From contig CAWCYZ010000001.1 in the NCBI GenBank assembly GCA_963799925.1, positions 186,001 to 250,000 on the forward strand: DNA of 64,000 nucleotides, given 5' to 3'. The DNA comes from DATBQN01 sp963799925. Its GTDB lineage: Bacteria > Acidobacteriota > Thermoanaerobaculia > Multivoradales > UBA5704. Position 1 is the stretch's first letter. Every line of letters starts with the position of its first letter. Positions 49,626 through 57,317 of the stretch are shown here, one piece after another. The position numbers and the translations under genes were made by a program. The notes below the pieces were generated by a model that saw nothing but the letters and a program-made list of their open reading frames with translations, was not told the DNA's origin and did no database searches.

Positions 49626-50616
49626 ACCGTAACGTGTCCTTCAGGGAGGTTAGGGTGAAGGAACCAGAGAGTGATAGTTTTTCCCGGCGGCACCAGTCGA
49701 GGATCTTGTCTCGCTCTAACAGGTCTAGCTCCCAAGGAATGACCCGCGAGAACTCTCGCTTCGCATCCGCCGAAACGGCGGTGGTGGTCGCCAAGACGAC
49801 CTGGCTCACTGAGCGCAATGTCCTCACTCCATAGAGAGACCGCACGATGTCAACACCGACAACTCGCCCGGGTGCATAGCGCTTGGCCTGGACGAGAACC
49901 TTAATGTTCGTGGGAAAGCTGCTCCTGACGGCAATCACGTCGTATCCACCATCTCGGGTACGAGCCGTAAGCTCGACGTTCCACCCATGGTCACGAAAAA
50001 TCTCTGCCACTAACTCCTCAAACACGCGGGGGTCAAGCGCATACAGTAAGCTTGAGTTGGCGGCTATCGCCCGCCGGATCTCGGACCATGGCTGCGCAAG
50101 CAAATGAATCAACTTGCTGTCAGCCGAGTCGGCCGATCGCTCGTCTACGACTGTAGGGGTCAGAAGCCATTCCACATGAGGGCGAAAGTTACTCCAATCT
50201 TTGGCAGATCCCTTAAAAAGAATGTCGAGCTGTCCCGGCGCCGAACTAGAAAAAAGGCCCTTAAGGTTATCACGGGTGACCGCGGCAGAAAAAATCAATG
50301 TTTTGGCAAGCGGTGTTAGTGGGACTATGACGTCGTTGAAGAAAGCGATCCCCTCAAGGCCACCAGTGTAGTCATGCGATGGTCCCCGGTTTAGGTCTTG
50401 AATATAGCCGATGATGTCCGCTGCATGCTCCACGACGAAACGTGTAGCGTCGGCGTCATTGGTGAACGTGACGACCTCAATCCTATGAGCAGGATCAAAG
50501 TCTTTGAGCACCTCGGCCTTTAATACTTCTAACCAGAGCGGCTCGTCGTCGATAAGAACGAGTATGGGCGTAGCTACTCCCGTATATCTTCCTCCGTGCC
50601 AATCTACAAGAGCCAC
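49624..50616 (-). CDS. Receiver-like domain fused to an Mrr-type nuclease
   Basis: 330 residues from GTG 50616, with AGGAG 5 nt upstream. The N-half (about 17-150) looks like a response-regulator receiver: PILVLIDDEPLWLEVL (acidic pair Asp23-Asp24), a candidate phospho-acceptor Asp74 in YIQDLNRGP, and Lys in ILFKGSAKDW. The C-half (about 195-310) is an Mrr-type PD-(D/E)XK nuclease: VFEELVAEIFRDHGW, GGYDVIAV (Asp) and VLVQAKRYA (QxK), then VVGVDIVRSLYGVR. Predicted to cleave DNA in response to a signal relayed through the receiver domain. It converges on the nitrilase-STAND gene; no histidine kinase gene is seen nearby. Confidence 0.75.
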   Translation of the reverse strand: MALVDWHGGRYTGVATPILVLIDDEPLWLEVLKAEVLKDFDPAHRIEVVTFTNDADATRFVVEHAADIIGYIQDLNRGPSHDYTGGLEGIAFFNDVIVPLTPLAKTLIFSAAVTRDNLKGLFSSSAPGQLDILFKGSAKDWSNFRPHVEWLLTPTVVDERSADSADSKLIHLLAQPWSEIRRAIAANSSLLYALDPRVFEELVAEIFRDHGWNVELTARTRDGGYDVIAVRSSFPTNIKVLVQAKRYAPGRVVGVDIVRSLYGVRTLRSVSQVVLATTTAVSADAKREFSRVIPWELDLLERDKILDWCRREKLSLSGSFTLTSLKDTLR

Positions 50617-50770
50617 GATAACTCCTACTTACGCTCTACCGTATCACAGGTGAGGATTAGTGCGCCCAGGCTTGCGCTGGCAGCGCTTTGGCGGTTCGCT
50701 CAGCGAGCGTCGGAGCGCCCTTTAGTCCCTTCCTTGACCCTTCATCTGGACGGCGTAGAATAGAAGGGCA

Positions 50771-51040
50771 ATGAAGACCCTCACCTATCGCATCCATCTC
50801 ACACCCGAGCCCGAAGGGGGGTACACCGTGACTGCCCCTGCCCTCCAAGGTTGCGTCACCTGGGGCCGTGACTACGAGCATGCCGTAGAGATGGCCCAGG
50901 AGGCGATCGAGCTCTACCTCTCCTCCCTTGCCGACGACGGCCAGGCCATCCCTGAGGACACCCTTTCTGCCGATGCTTTCGTTCAAATTCAAGCACCGGC
51001 GGCATGGAGCACCTCAGGAGCCTCACCGCGAAGCAAATAG
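50771..51040 (+). CDS. hicB: HicB-like antitoxin
   Basis: 89 residues with the HicB fold: LTPEPEGGYTVTAPALQGCVTWGRDYEHAVEMAQEAIELYL. It neutralises HicA and often represses the locus. It precedes hicA and overlaps it by 37 bp, longer than usual, so the last 12 residues may be extra. The order hicB-hicA is less common than hicA-hicB. Confidence 0.85.
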   Translation: MKTLTYRIHLTPEPEGGYTVTAPALQGCVTWGRDYEHAVEMAQEAIELYLSSLADDGQAIPEDTLSADAFVQIQAPAAWSTSGASPRSK

Positions 51041-51231
51041 TTAGGGCGCTGAAGCAGGCTGGCTTCATTGAGCACCGCCAGCGCCGCACAAGCCACCTCC
51101 TCCTCGTCCACCCCGAGCGGAAGCTCCGCACCGTCGTACCCATGCACCACGGCGACCTGCCTCGCGGCACGGTGCGGGCCATCATCCGCCAGAGCGGGAT
51201 GACCGAGGAAGAATTCAAGGCGCTGCTCTAG
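51004..51231 (+). CDS. hicA: HicA-like mRNA interferase toxin
   Basis: 75 residues, dsRBD-like toxin: KQIVRALKQAGFIEHRQRRTSHLLLVHPE with the catalytic His in the TSHLLL stretch, then VPMHHGDLPRGTVRAIIRQSGMTEEEF. Overlap with hicB couples translation. It stops 5 bp before the convergent recombinase stop. Confidence 0.88.
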   Translation: MEHLRSLTAKQIVRALKQAGFIEHRQRRTSHLLLVHPERKLRTVVPMHHGDLPRGTVRAIIRQSGMTEEEFKALL

Positions 51232-51235
51232 CGGC

Positions 51236-52834
51236 TCACGCCACCTTGCCCTCTCCGCCAGCTTCTTGGCTCGCATGACTCTCTTCCATCAATCGTCTAA
51301 CGTTTTCAAGCTTCTTCCTCGATTCCGACTCAGCCAAAAAGGTTCGAACTTCGTGGAGAAAGGCCCGCAGGTCAGTACTGGTCGAAGTTTCTGACCAGCG
51401 CCGAAACGGCTTCGCCACGTCAATCTTGAGCTCCCGGTCGCGCAGTCTAGGGTTCGAACCGAGAATTCCGAGGATAAGGCGTTTTTCGTGCGGTGCGCCG
51501 GCTCGGAACCGGGAAGCCGCTTCTTTATTGAACTGAATTAAGAGACTGTAGGGTTCGAACCGTCCGCTACTCTCCGCGAGTTTCCCGATTTCCTCTGCCA
51601 CCCCGATGCGCTCGCGGGTGAGTTTTTGGCGCTCTTCCAGGAACTCGCCGTCGTCCAGAATATCGCGGATGCGGAGGCTTTTCAGGTTTGCGAGCTGGCG
51701 ATCGAGCGCGGCGCCCTTAGCCTCAAGGGCCTGCTTCTGCTTCGAGCGGAGTTCCTGATCCTCGGTGGCGAGGCCACCAAGGCGCTCCATCTCGAAGTCA
51801 TGGAACTTCCTGGGCAGCGTCGTTGACTCCACGAATTCTGCCATTTGTGCTTCGAGGCGCTCCGCGGCAAGCGAGCCTTGGGAACAATCATAGTCGGGGC
51901 GTCGCCAGGAGCAGTGATAGTAGGTGTAGTGGGAACCCCAGCGGTTCGTCTTGTGCTCGGCGGTGACCATGAAGCCGCACTCGTCGCAGCGGATCATGCC
52001 GGTATAGGGGAACTCATACGTCTTGCGCCGGGACTTCCCCGGACGCCCGAGGAGTTCCTGTACGCGCTCGAACTCGGAGAGGGTCACCATAGCTTGGTGC
52101 TTACCGGGATGGGTCTTGCCCTCCCACTCGATGACTCCCGCATAGAATGGATTTTTCAAAATCTTATAGATCGCACTCTGCGTGAACGGCAAGCCGCCGA
52201 TTCTCTTGCGCGTCCGTGTCGTGAGCCCCCATTCTTTCCCCGCCATCTCCCAGATCCGGCGGGGATTCGCAACTCCCGAAAGCATGAGGCGCCACATCCG
52301 CTCGATCGCGTGGAAGCGCTCCGGGTCAGGGATGATCTGGCCGCTTTCGCGGTCATTCAAGTATCCGGCCGGAGCGAAGTTCGGCAGCCAGCCCCGCTCC
52401 ACCTTCGCGCGCATCCCCCGGCGCACGTTTTCCGACAGGGAGTCCACGTAATACTTGGAGTAGCCGAAGATGATCGAGAGCATGAACTTGCCCTGCGAGT
52501 TGTTCTCGAAGGAAAAGGTGGCGAACTTCAAGTCCTTGAGCTGCCCCTTGTCCAGAAGGTAGATGATTCGCCCGCCGTCTACGGAGTTCCTAGCCAGGCG
52601 ATCCGGGTGCCAGGCGATCACGCCTTCCGCCTTGCCCTTCTCAATCTCTCGGAGCATCTCCTCGAAGATGGGACGTCCCGGAGCCTTCGCGCTCTGCGCT
52701 TCCTCGAAGACGCGAATGATCTTCGCGCCCCAGGCTGCCGCATGCCGCTCCATCTCGGTGCGCTGCGAATCGATGGAGAGGATCTGGCGATCTTCGGCCT
52801 CACTTGATTTGCGACAGTAGAGAAAATAGTTCAT
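51236..52834 (-). CDS. Second serine recombinase
   Basis: 532 residues. The resolvase domain starts FLYCRKSSEAEDRQILSIDSQ (catalytic Ser in RKSS), followed by WHPDRLARNSVDGG, a recombinase domain (GYLNDRESGQIIPDPERF), a zinc ribbon (CDECGFMVTA and a later HCSWRRPDYDC) and a coiled coil (about 370-440). This architecture is seen in large serine recombinases of many uncultured bacteria. The gene is intact. It is inside the element rather than at its ends, so it may belong to a nested or former element. It overlaps a small upstream gene (ATGA). Confidence 0.88.
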   Translation of the reverse strand: MNYFLYCRKSSEAEDRQILSIDSQRTEMERHAAAWGAKIIRVFEEAQSAKAPGRPIFEEMLREIEKGKAEGVIAWHPDRLARNSVDGGRIIYLLDKGQLKDLKFATFSFENNSQGKFMLSIIFGYSKYYVDSLSENVRRGMRAKVERGWLPNFAPAGYLNDRESGQIIPDPERFHAIERMWRLMLSGVANPRRIWEMAGKEWGLTTRTRKRIGGLPFTQSAIYKILKNPFYAGVIEWEGKTHPGKHQAMVTLSEFERVQELLGRPGKSRRKTYEFPYTGMIRCDECGFMVTAEHKTNRWGSHYTYYHCSWRRPDYDCSQGSLAAERLEAQMAEFVESTTLPRKFHDFEMERLGGLATEDQELRSKQKQALEAKGAALDRQLANLKSLRIRDILDDGEFLEERQKLTRERIGVAEEIGKLAESSGRFEPYSLLIQFNKEAASRFRAGAPHEKRLILGILGSNPRLRDRELKIDVAKPFRRWSETSTSTDLRAFLHEVRTFLAESESRKKLENVRRLMEESHASQEAGGEGKVA

Positions 52835-53022
52835 TGGTGCGGTGTGTCTTCCGATCTCGAAGCCGCCGACTCCTCGCCGCGCACAAGAGGACGTGCCAAG
52901 AGGAGATAGAGGGTGTCAAGGCGGGCGATATGTTCGCGCGCCTCTTCCGCGGCGATCTCTTCCGCGAACTCCTCCCGCCAGATCTCCCGAAATTTGCGAA
53001 TGTCATCGCCCGTGATGCGCAC
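52831..53022 (-). CDS. Small helical protein coupled to the second recombinase
   Basis: 63 residues: MRITGDDIRKFREIWREEFAE, then EIAAEEAREHIARLDTLYLLLARPL. I recall short proteins of this pattern next to serine recombinases and on plasmids of diverse bacteria. Its stop overlaps the recombinase ATG, so they are co-translated. Possibly a recombinase-associated accessory or directionality protein, but this is only inference from position. Confidence 0.6.
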   Translation of the reverse strand: MRITGDDIRKFREIWREEFAEEIAAEEAREHIARLDTLYLLLARPLVRGEESAASRSEDTPHQ

Positions 53023-53394
53023 GGAGAGACGCTACTCGCCGACGGGTTGCGCTGCTAGGCGGGCGTGGATCGCATGCTTCGAGTTTCAGAAGAACAATGG
53101 GTGAGTGATTCGGCCTTCTCTCGGATGGTAGGCAAAAACGGCGAGTTCGTCAAAGGTGCCGCAACTCACCGTGAATAGAACCTTTAGGGCACCAGGCATA
53201 AAACAGGATTCTTAGCCAAGGCGGCAACTTTTGCCGTCTTTTTTCTTGTGGTGGGGACGATATCGTGAGACCCGCCATGAGGACTATCTTCGTGCGGTCC
53301 CTCTTTTCAATACCTCTCCCCGAGATCCGCGCGGGTCCTGGCGCGCACCTTTTCGCACCACGCCGCTTATCACTAACCAGCACTCTCTTTTTCT
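53023..53394. other. Intergenic region with a terminator-like hairpin
   Basis: 370 bp without a gene. The only structured element seen is AAGGCGGCAA-CTT-TTGCCGTCTTTTTT at about 53218-53243, a good rho-independent terminator on the plus strand although no plus-strand gene precedes it; it could end a small unrecognised transcript. Confidence 0.5.
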
Positions 53395-53895
53395 ATGTCA
53401 CAAATTCCTACCGACCCGACCCGCATTTTCGCCCTCGACCCTACGACCAAAGGCTTCGGCTACGCCATCCTCGAAACTCCGTTTCGTCTCGTCGATTGGG
53501 GCCTCGCCCATGTCTCCGGCGAGAAGGATTCCGGCGCCGGCGCCCGGTTCGAGGCGCTCCTCGACCAGTTCCGGCCGGATGTCGTCGTCCTCGAAGATTC
53601 CGCGGCTCCCGGCTCGCGCCGCCGCCCCCGGGTGCGCAAGCTCTTGGCGAAGCTTCAAGAGACCGCCCGCGAGCGCGGCATCGCGGTACACGCGATCCCT
53701 CGCCTCGCGGTCATCGAGTGCTTCTCCTCGCCGGACAAGCGCGCCACGAAGTTCTCGATCACAGAACATCTCGCCGAGACCTTCCCGGAACTCGCCGCGA
53801 AAATGCCGAAGCGCCGCAAGATCTACCAGAGCGAGGATGAGCGCATAGCGACTTTCGACGCCCTGGCCTTGGCGGTGACCTACGCGATGAAATAA
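53395..53895 (+). CDS. RuvC-like RNase H-fold nuclease, copy B
   Basis: 166 residues. FALDPTTKGFGYAILE holds the first Asp, VVVLEDSAAPGSRR the second acidic site and ATFDALALAVTYA the last Asp, in RuvC spacing. IPRLAVIECFSS and MPKRRKIYQSEDERIATFDAL match copy A at 39.7-40.4 kb. Likely acts on branched DNA in replication or transfer of the element. Upstream of the primase gene; ends with a terminator, so probably its own transcript. Confidence 0.75.
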   Translation: MSQIPTDPTRIFALDPTTKGFGYAILETPFRLVDWGLAHVSGEKDSGAGARFEALLDQFRPDVVVLEDSAAPGSRRRPRVRKLLAKLQETARERGIAVHAIPRLAVIECFSSPDKRATKFSITEHLAETFPELAAKMPKRRKIYQSEDERIATFDALALAVTYAMK

Positions 53896-53921
53896 CAGTC
53901 ACGCCGCACAAGTCACGAGTC

Positions 53922-53948
53922 GCGCAAGGCGGCTCCGGGAGCCGCCTT
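53922..53948 (+). terminator. Rho-independent terminator after RuvC-like copy B
   Basis: AAGGCGGCTCC-GG-GAGCCGCCTTTT, a perfect G+C-rich stem followed by a T-run, about 30 nt after the stop. Confidence 0.75.
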
Positions 53949-54010
53949 TTGCGTTTCGTTTCGAGCCCGTACCCTGACCGCAGAACCTCAAAATCTGAAA
54001 GGAGAAGGCG

Positions 54011-54958
54011 ATGCCCAAGGGCTTCGTGTCATTCGCAGAGGTGAAGCGGGCAGTGTCGATGGAAGCAGTGCTCTCGCGCTACGGATTCTTAGCGGACCTG
54101 ACGACGAAGGGCCGGAACCTCGCGGGACCCTGCCCCTTCTGCGAGAGCAAGTCGGCGCGTCAGTTCCAGGTGAATCTAGAGAAGAACGCCTGGTACTGCT
54201 TCGGCTGCAAACAGGGCGGTAACGTCCTGGACTTCGTCGCGACGCGAGAAGGTGTGAGCGTGCGCGCGGCAGCCTTGACGCTCGACTCCTGGTTCGAACT
54301 CGGGCTCGCGGGGAAGGAAGGCCGCGACGAGCCTACTGAGGCGCCCGCCGAGGACCAGCCGGCGAAGGAGCTGACCACCTCAAATCCGCCCCTCACCTTT
54401 ACCCTCAAGACCCTCGACCCGCAGCATGAGAACCTCGCACCGCTCGGGTTGAGCACCGAGACCCTCGCCAACTTCGGCGCGGGGTACTGCACGAAGGGAC
54501 TCCTCAAAGGCCGGCTCGCGATCCCGGTCCATAACCGCGTGGGGGAGCTCGTGGCCTACGTCGGTCTCGCGGTCGGTGACGAGCGCCCGCGCTATCTCTT
54601 CCCGCCGAACTTCCACCCCGCACTCGAAGTCATGAATCTCGACCGCCTCCCAGAGTTCGCCGCCGAGGAGGGTCCTCTCTACCTTGTTCCGGAGATCGAA
54701 GGCGTTCTCCGGCTCACTGACTCGGGATGTGTCGCCGTGCTCGGTCTCTTCGACGGCACGCTCTCCGGTGACCAGGAAGAAGCGATCGGCGGCGCGCTTG
54801 CGCTCTTCGAGCGGCTTCTGCTCGTGGGCGACAGTTTCGCCGACCGCACCGTCGCCCGGCTCGCGCGGTATGCAGCCGTGAGCTGGATTACGGCGCACCC
54901 CGATGAACCCGGAGAGAAGTTCGAGGAAGCACCCGCCGAGAGCGAGGAGGAAACATGA
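54011..54958 (+). CDS. CHC2 zinc-finger primase-like protein
   Basis: 315 residues from ATG 54011 (AAAGGAG upstream). The N-terminal CHC2 zinc finger is clear: CPFCESKSARQFQVNLEKN then WYCFGCKQGGNVLDFV, as in DnaG and plasmid primases. A primase-core-like segment follows (LGLSTETLANFGAGYC..GRLAIPVHNRVGELVAYVGLA). The Toprim-like part is degenerate: the usual EG.xD start reads VPEIEGVLRL. It may make primers for element replication or only bind ssDNA. It overlaps the next gene (ATGA). Confidence 0.8.
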   Translation: MPKGFVSFAEVKRAVSMEAVLSRYGFLADLTTKGRNLAGPCPFCESKSARQFQVNLEKNAWYCFGCKQGGNVLDFVATREGVSVRAAALTLDSWFELGLAGKEGRDEPTEAPAEDQPAKELTTSNPPLTFTLKTLDPQHENLAPLGLSTETLANFGAGYCTKGLLKGRLAIPVHNRVGELVAYVGLAVGDERPRYLFPPNFHPALEVMNLDRLPEFAAEEGPLYLVPEIEGVLRLTDSGCVAVLGLFDGTLSGDQEEAIGGALALFERLLLVGDSFADRTVARLARYAAVSWITAHPDEPGEKFEEAPAESEEET

Positions 54959-55239
54959 GCCCGGTCAGGAAGACCGTACCCTTGGGGAAGGTCGTCGCGA
55001 CCCCCGGCGCCCTCCAAGCCTTCGCCCTCGCCGCCGAGAACTACTTCCTCTATCTCGCGCGCCACGCAAACGGCAATTGGGGCGATATCCACCCCGATGA
55101 CGCCAAGGCAAACGACGAGGCCCTCCGTGAGGGCACCCGCCTCATCTCGGCATACACCCTTCAGGGTGGCACGCGGGTCTGGATCCTCACCGAGGCCGAT
55201 CGCTCCTCGACCTGCATCCTTCTCCCCGAAGAATACTGA
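54955..55239 (+). CDS. Small plasmid-type protein, coupled to the primase gene
   Basis: 94 residues with LGKVVATPGALQAFALAAENYFLYLARHANGNWGDI and TEADRSSTCILLPEEY, a pattern I recall from small conserved proteins on plasmids and integrative elements, sometimes labelled as plasmid-related. No catalytic motif seen; function unknown. Confidence 0.65.
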   Translation: MSPVRKTVPLGKVVATPGALQAFALAAENYFLYLARHANGNWGDIHPDDAKANDEALREGTRLISAYTLQGGTRVWILTEADRSSTCILLPEEY

Positions 55240-55561
55240 TCGCGATTCCCATGGCCCCACGGCACAACCGTTGGGGCTCTTTCATTTCGGAGAAGAAACT
55301 GGCAGACCACTACCTCTGTCGGCTATGGAAGCTGACGGGGTATGGAAAGCTCCGGCCATCGACCCACCCACCCCCGGACCTTCCCACACCCCTTGGACCG
55401 CGCGCCCCGCTCCACAGGCCATGAAGCCGGCCTATGGAGCAAACGTGGCGGCGGCCCACAGCTCCCACAGCCGCGGCGACGGGGTATATGAGGAGAGAGG
55501 TACAAAGCAATACAAGAGCGAGGCCGTCTTCCACCGGGCCGCCTTGCGCCCTGTTCTTTAG
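55240..55561. other. Intergenic region
   Basis: About 320 bp between convergent genes; nothing convincing seen. A short palindromic stretch CATGGCCCCACGGCACAACCG near 55,250 follows the plus-strand gene and may be part of a terminator. Confidence 0.4.
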
Positions 55562-56080
55562 CTAGGTTTTGTCCGCGATCCGCCGCCACCGATCGAGAAC
55601 AGCTCGTACTTCCTCGCGTCCCGGCCCCACGAGCACGCGCTCGCCGTCAGTCTCATGCCAGTTGGCCGTGCAGAGGGCGAGCTCGGCGGCAACCGTCTGA
55701 CAGTCCCGTCGTCGCCGCAGGTTGATGAGCGAGTGCCCGGTCGGCGTATGGGCGAGGCTGTAGCCACCGAGCCAGCTGTAAATCCCGAAGGGCGGCGAGA
55801 CGAGCCCCTCGTGCTCCACCTCCACGAAGCGGGTTTCCCGCCAGAGATTCACTCCGAAGCGACCGGGCCGCCAGGGGAGCCGGGGCGGCAGCTTTTCCCT
55901 CTCCGCCTTTGCCCATGCCGCCGCGGCCTCGGCGTGCAAGGCTGCCGCATCCGACGCGATCGTCGCGAGCCAGGCCCCGACTGAGTGAAAGCCCCGATAG
56001 CGGGCGACCCGTCGCCAGGTGGGCGCCTGCCAGTGTTTCGCCCGCACGTTGAAGAAAGAATCTCCCATGCCGAAGCCCAC
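55562..56080 (-). CDS. Uncharacterised protein
   Basis: Up to 172 residues (a start at 56068, MGDSFFNV, is also plausible). Rich in Arg and Trp; contains YSLAHTPTGHSLINLRRRRDC and a C-terminal VLDRWRRIADKT. No family recognised. It directly follows the RadC-like gene on the same strand with no gap, so the two are co-transcribed. Confidence 0.5.
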   Translation of the reverse strand: MGFGMGDSFFNVRAKHWQAPTWRRVARYRGFHSVGAWLATIASDAAALHAEAAAAWAKAEREKLPPRLPWRPGRFGVNLWRETRFVEVEHEGLVSPPFGIYSWLGGYSLAHTPTGHSLINLRRRRDCQTVAAELALCTANWHETDGERVLVGPGREEVRAVLDRWRRIADKT

Positions 56081-56677
56081 TCAGCCGCGGAAGCCAGAGG
56101 CAATGCGGCGATGGTTCTCGATCCGGTCCGGCGTAATGAGCAAGTAGTCGAGGAAGCGAATGCCGCCACAGAGCCGGAGCTTGTCGCGCATGTGGATGGT
56201 GAATGCCGCGGCTGGGAACTCAGAGAGGTATTTGCGCTCCCGGAAATAGCGAAAGACCAGGATGCCGGTGGCGCCAGAGCGTCGCGCTGAGTTGATGAGC
56301 CGCTCACCCTCTGAATCCTGGTCTTCCTTCGGGTAGAAGCCGTCTTCAGCGACGAGATCGAGTCTGCGATCAACGAAAAGGGAACCGCAGATCCGTGGCT
56401 TCGAGCGGTACTTGAATCGCACGTAAGCAGCGACCAACTCTGCGTTCCCGAGATTGGGGCGATACACCTGGCAGCTCGCCGGGAGGTTCGCGATCACCGT
56501 GAGCGCCGAAAGCAGCACCTCGGTCAACGCTCTCGGCGTACCGCGGGCGCTGAGGGCCTCGGCCGCCGCGCCAGTGAGCGTCGCGAGTGCATCCGGGTCG
56601 ATGAGCACCCGCCGACCGAATTCGACCGGCGGGGACGGCGCTCTTCTTGATCCTGAACTGTCCTCTCGCCCGGCCAT
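56081..56677 (-). CDS. RadC/JAB-like protein, apparently lacking the catalytic histidines
   Basis: 198 residues. The C-half follows the RadC/JAB pattern: SGATGILVFRYFRERKYLSEFP sits where RadC proteins have the HNHPSG motif, and FTIHMRDKLRLCGGIRFLDYLLI matches the T..L..A..L.I..LDH.I segment. The metal-binding His residues are replaced, so it is probably not an active isopeptidase-type enzyme. RadC-like genes are frequent on integrative elements and phages. Homology is judged by eye; medium confidence. Confidence 0.5.
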   Translation of the reverse strand: MAGREDSSGSRRAPSPPVEFGRRVLIDPDALATLTGAAAEALSARGTPRALTEVLLSALTVIANLPASCQVYRPNLGNAELVAAYVRFKYRSKPRICGSLFVDRRLDLVAEDGFYPKEDQDSEGERLINSARRSGATGILVFRYFRERKYLSEFPAAAFTIHMRDKLRLCGGIRFLDYLLITPDRIENHRRIASGFRG

Positions 56678-56808
56678 GTGGTTTCTCTGGGCAAGAGTCT
56701 AGGCGTGACGAGCGGAGGCAGGGCGGGTTTGACGTCCCGTATCTCCTGAAGCCGACGAGGGGTCGCTCGAAGCGAACAGTGAGCCGGGCCGGTGCCCGGC
56801 CCGCGCGT

Positions 56809-57099
56809 TCACCCATTGAGGTCGAGTCGGCTGCCACCATTGTCGGTAGCATGGGTCGTGGCGGTGGTCTGTGGCGGAGGTGGCGGGGCGGTGGCGCCGT
56901 TCGGATCGAGCCCGCTGCCGGTTGCCGCGAAGAGGCGCGTGAGGCTTCGCCAGGCGAAGGAGAGGGTGTCCGCAACGGAACCGACGTTAGTCCTTTGGGC
57001 ACCTGCGTGCCGGCCATGATCTTGCGCAAGGAGCGGGACCGGGACGAAGAGATTGACGCTCACGAGCAGCACTCCGAGGTGACGAGAGATGCGGGGCAT
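56809..57099 (-). CDS. Small secreted protein with C-terminal LD(P/L)NG motifs
   Basis: 96 residues with a typical signal peptide (LGVLLVSVNLFVPVPLLAQ). The mature part has a Trp/Leu/Phe helix (LSFAWRSLTRLFAATG) and two short related motifs, GLDPNG and RLDLNG, the second at the very C-terminus, separated by a Pro/Thr-rich linker. ATG at 57099 has AAGGAG 5 nt upstream. It is divergent from a zinc-finger/TPR gene and near an HTH-TPR gene. It could be the precursor of a signalling peptide; this is inference. Confidence 0.55.
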   Translation of the reverse strand: MPRISRHLGVLLVSVNLFVPVPLLAQDHGRHAGAQRTNVGSVADTLSFAWRSLTRLFAATGSGLDPNGATAPPPPPQTTATTHATDNGGSRLDLNG

Positions 57100-57317
57100 G
57101 GGGTCTCCTTCGAGGAGCACGTAGCCCTTGCCGTCATGGCGGGGCACGAGGGCTCCTCCCTCTAACGAAGTGTCTCCCGAAGCGGACCGCTGGTCCATCG
57201 AAGCGCACACCCGGTCTGCCGCCCAAGGCTGTTTCCCGATTCACGTCCCGCCGAATCGCATTCCCGGCACTTCCGCTCATTAGGATTCCATTGGATATAG
57301 ACTTGAGGAGATTTCGC

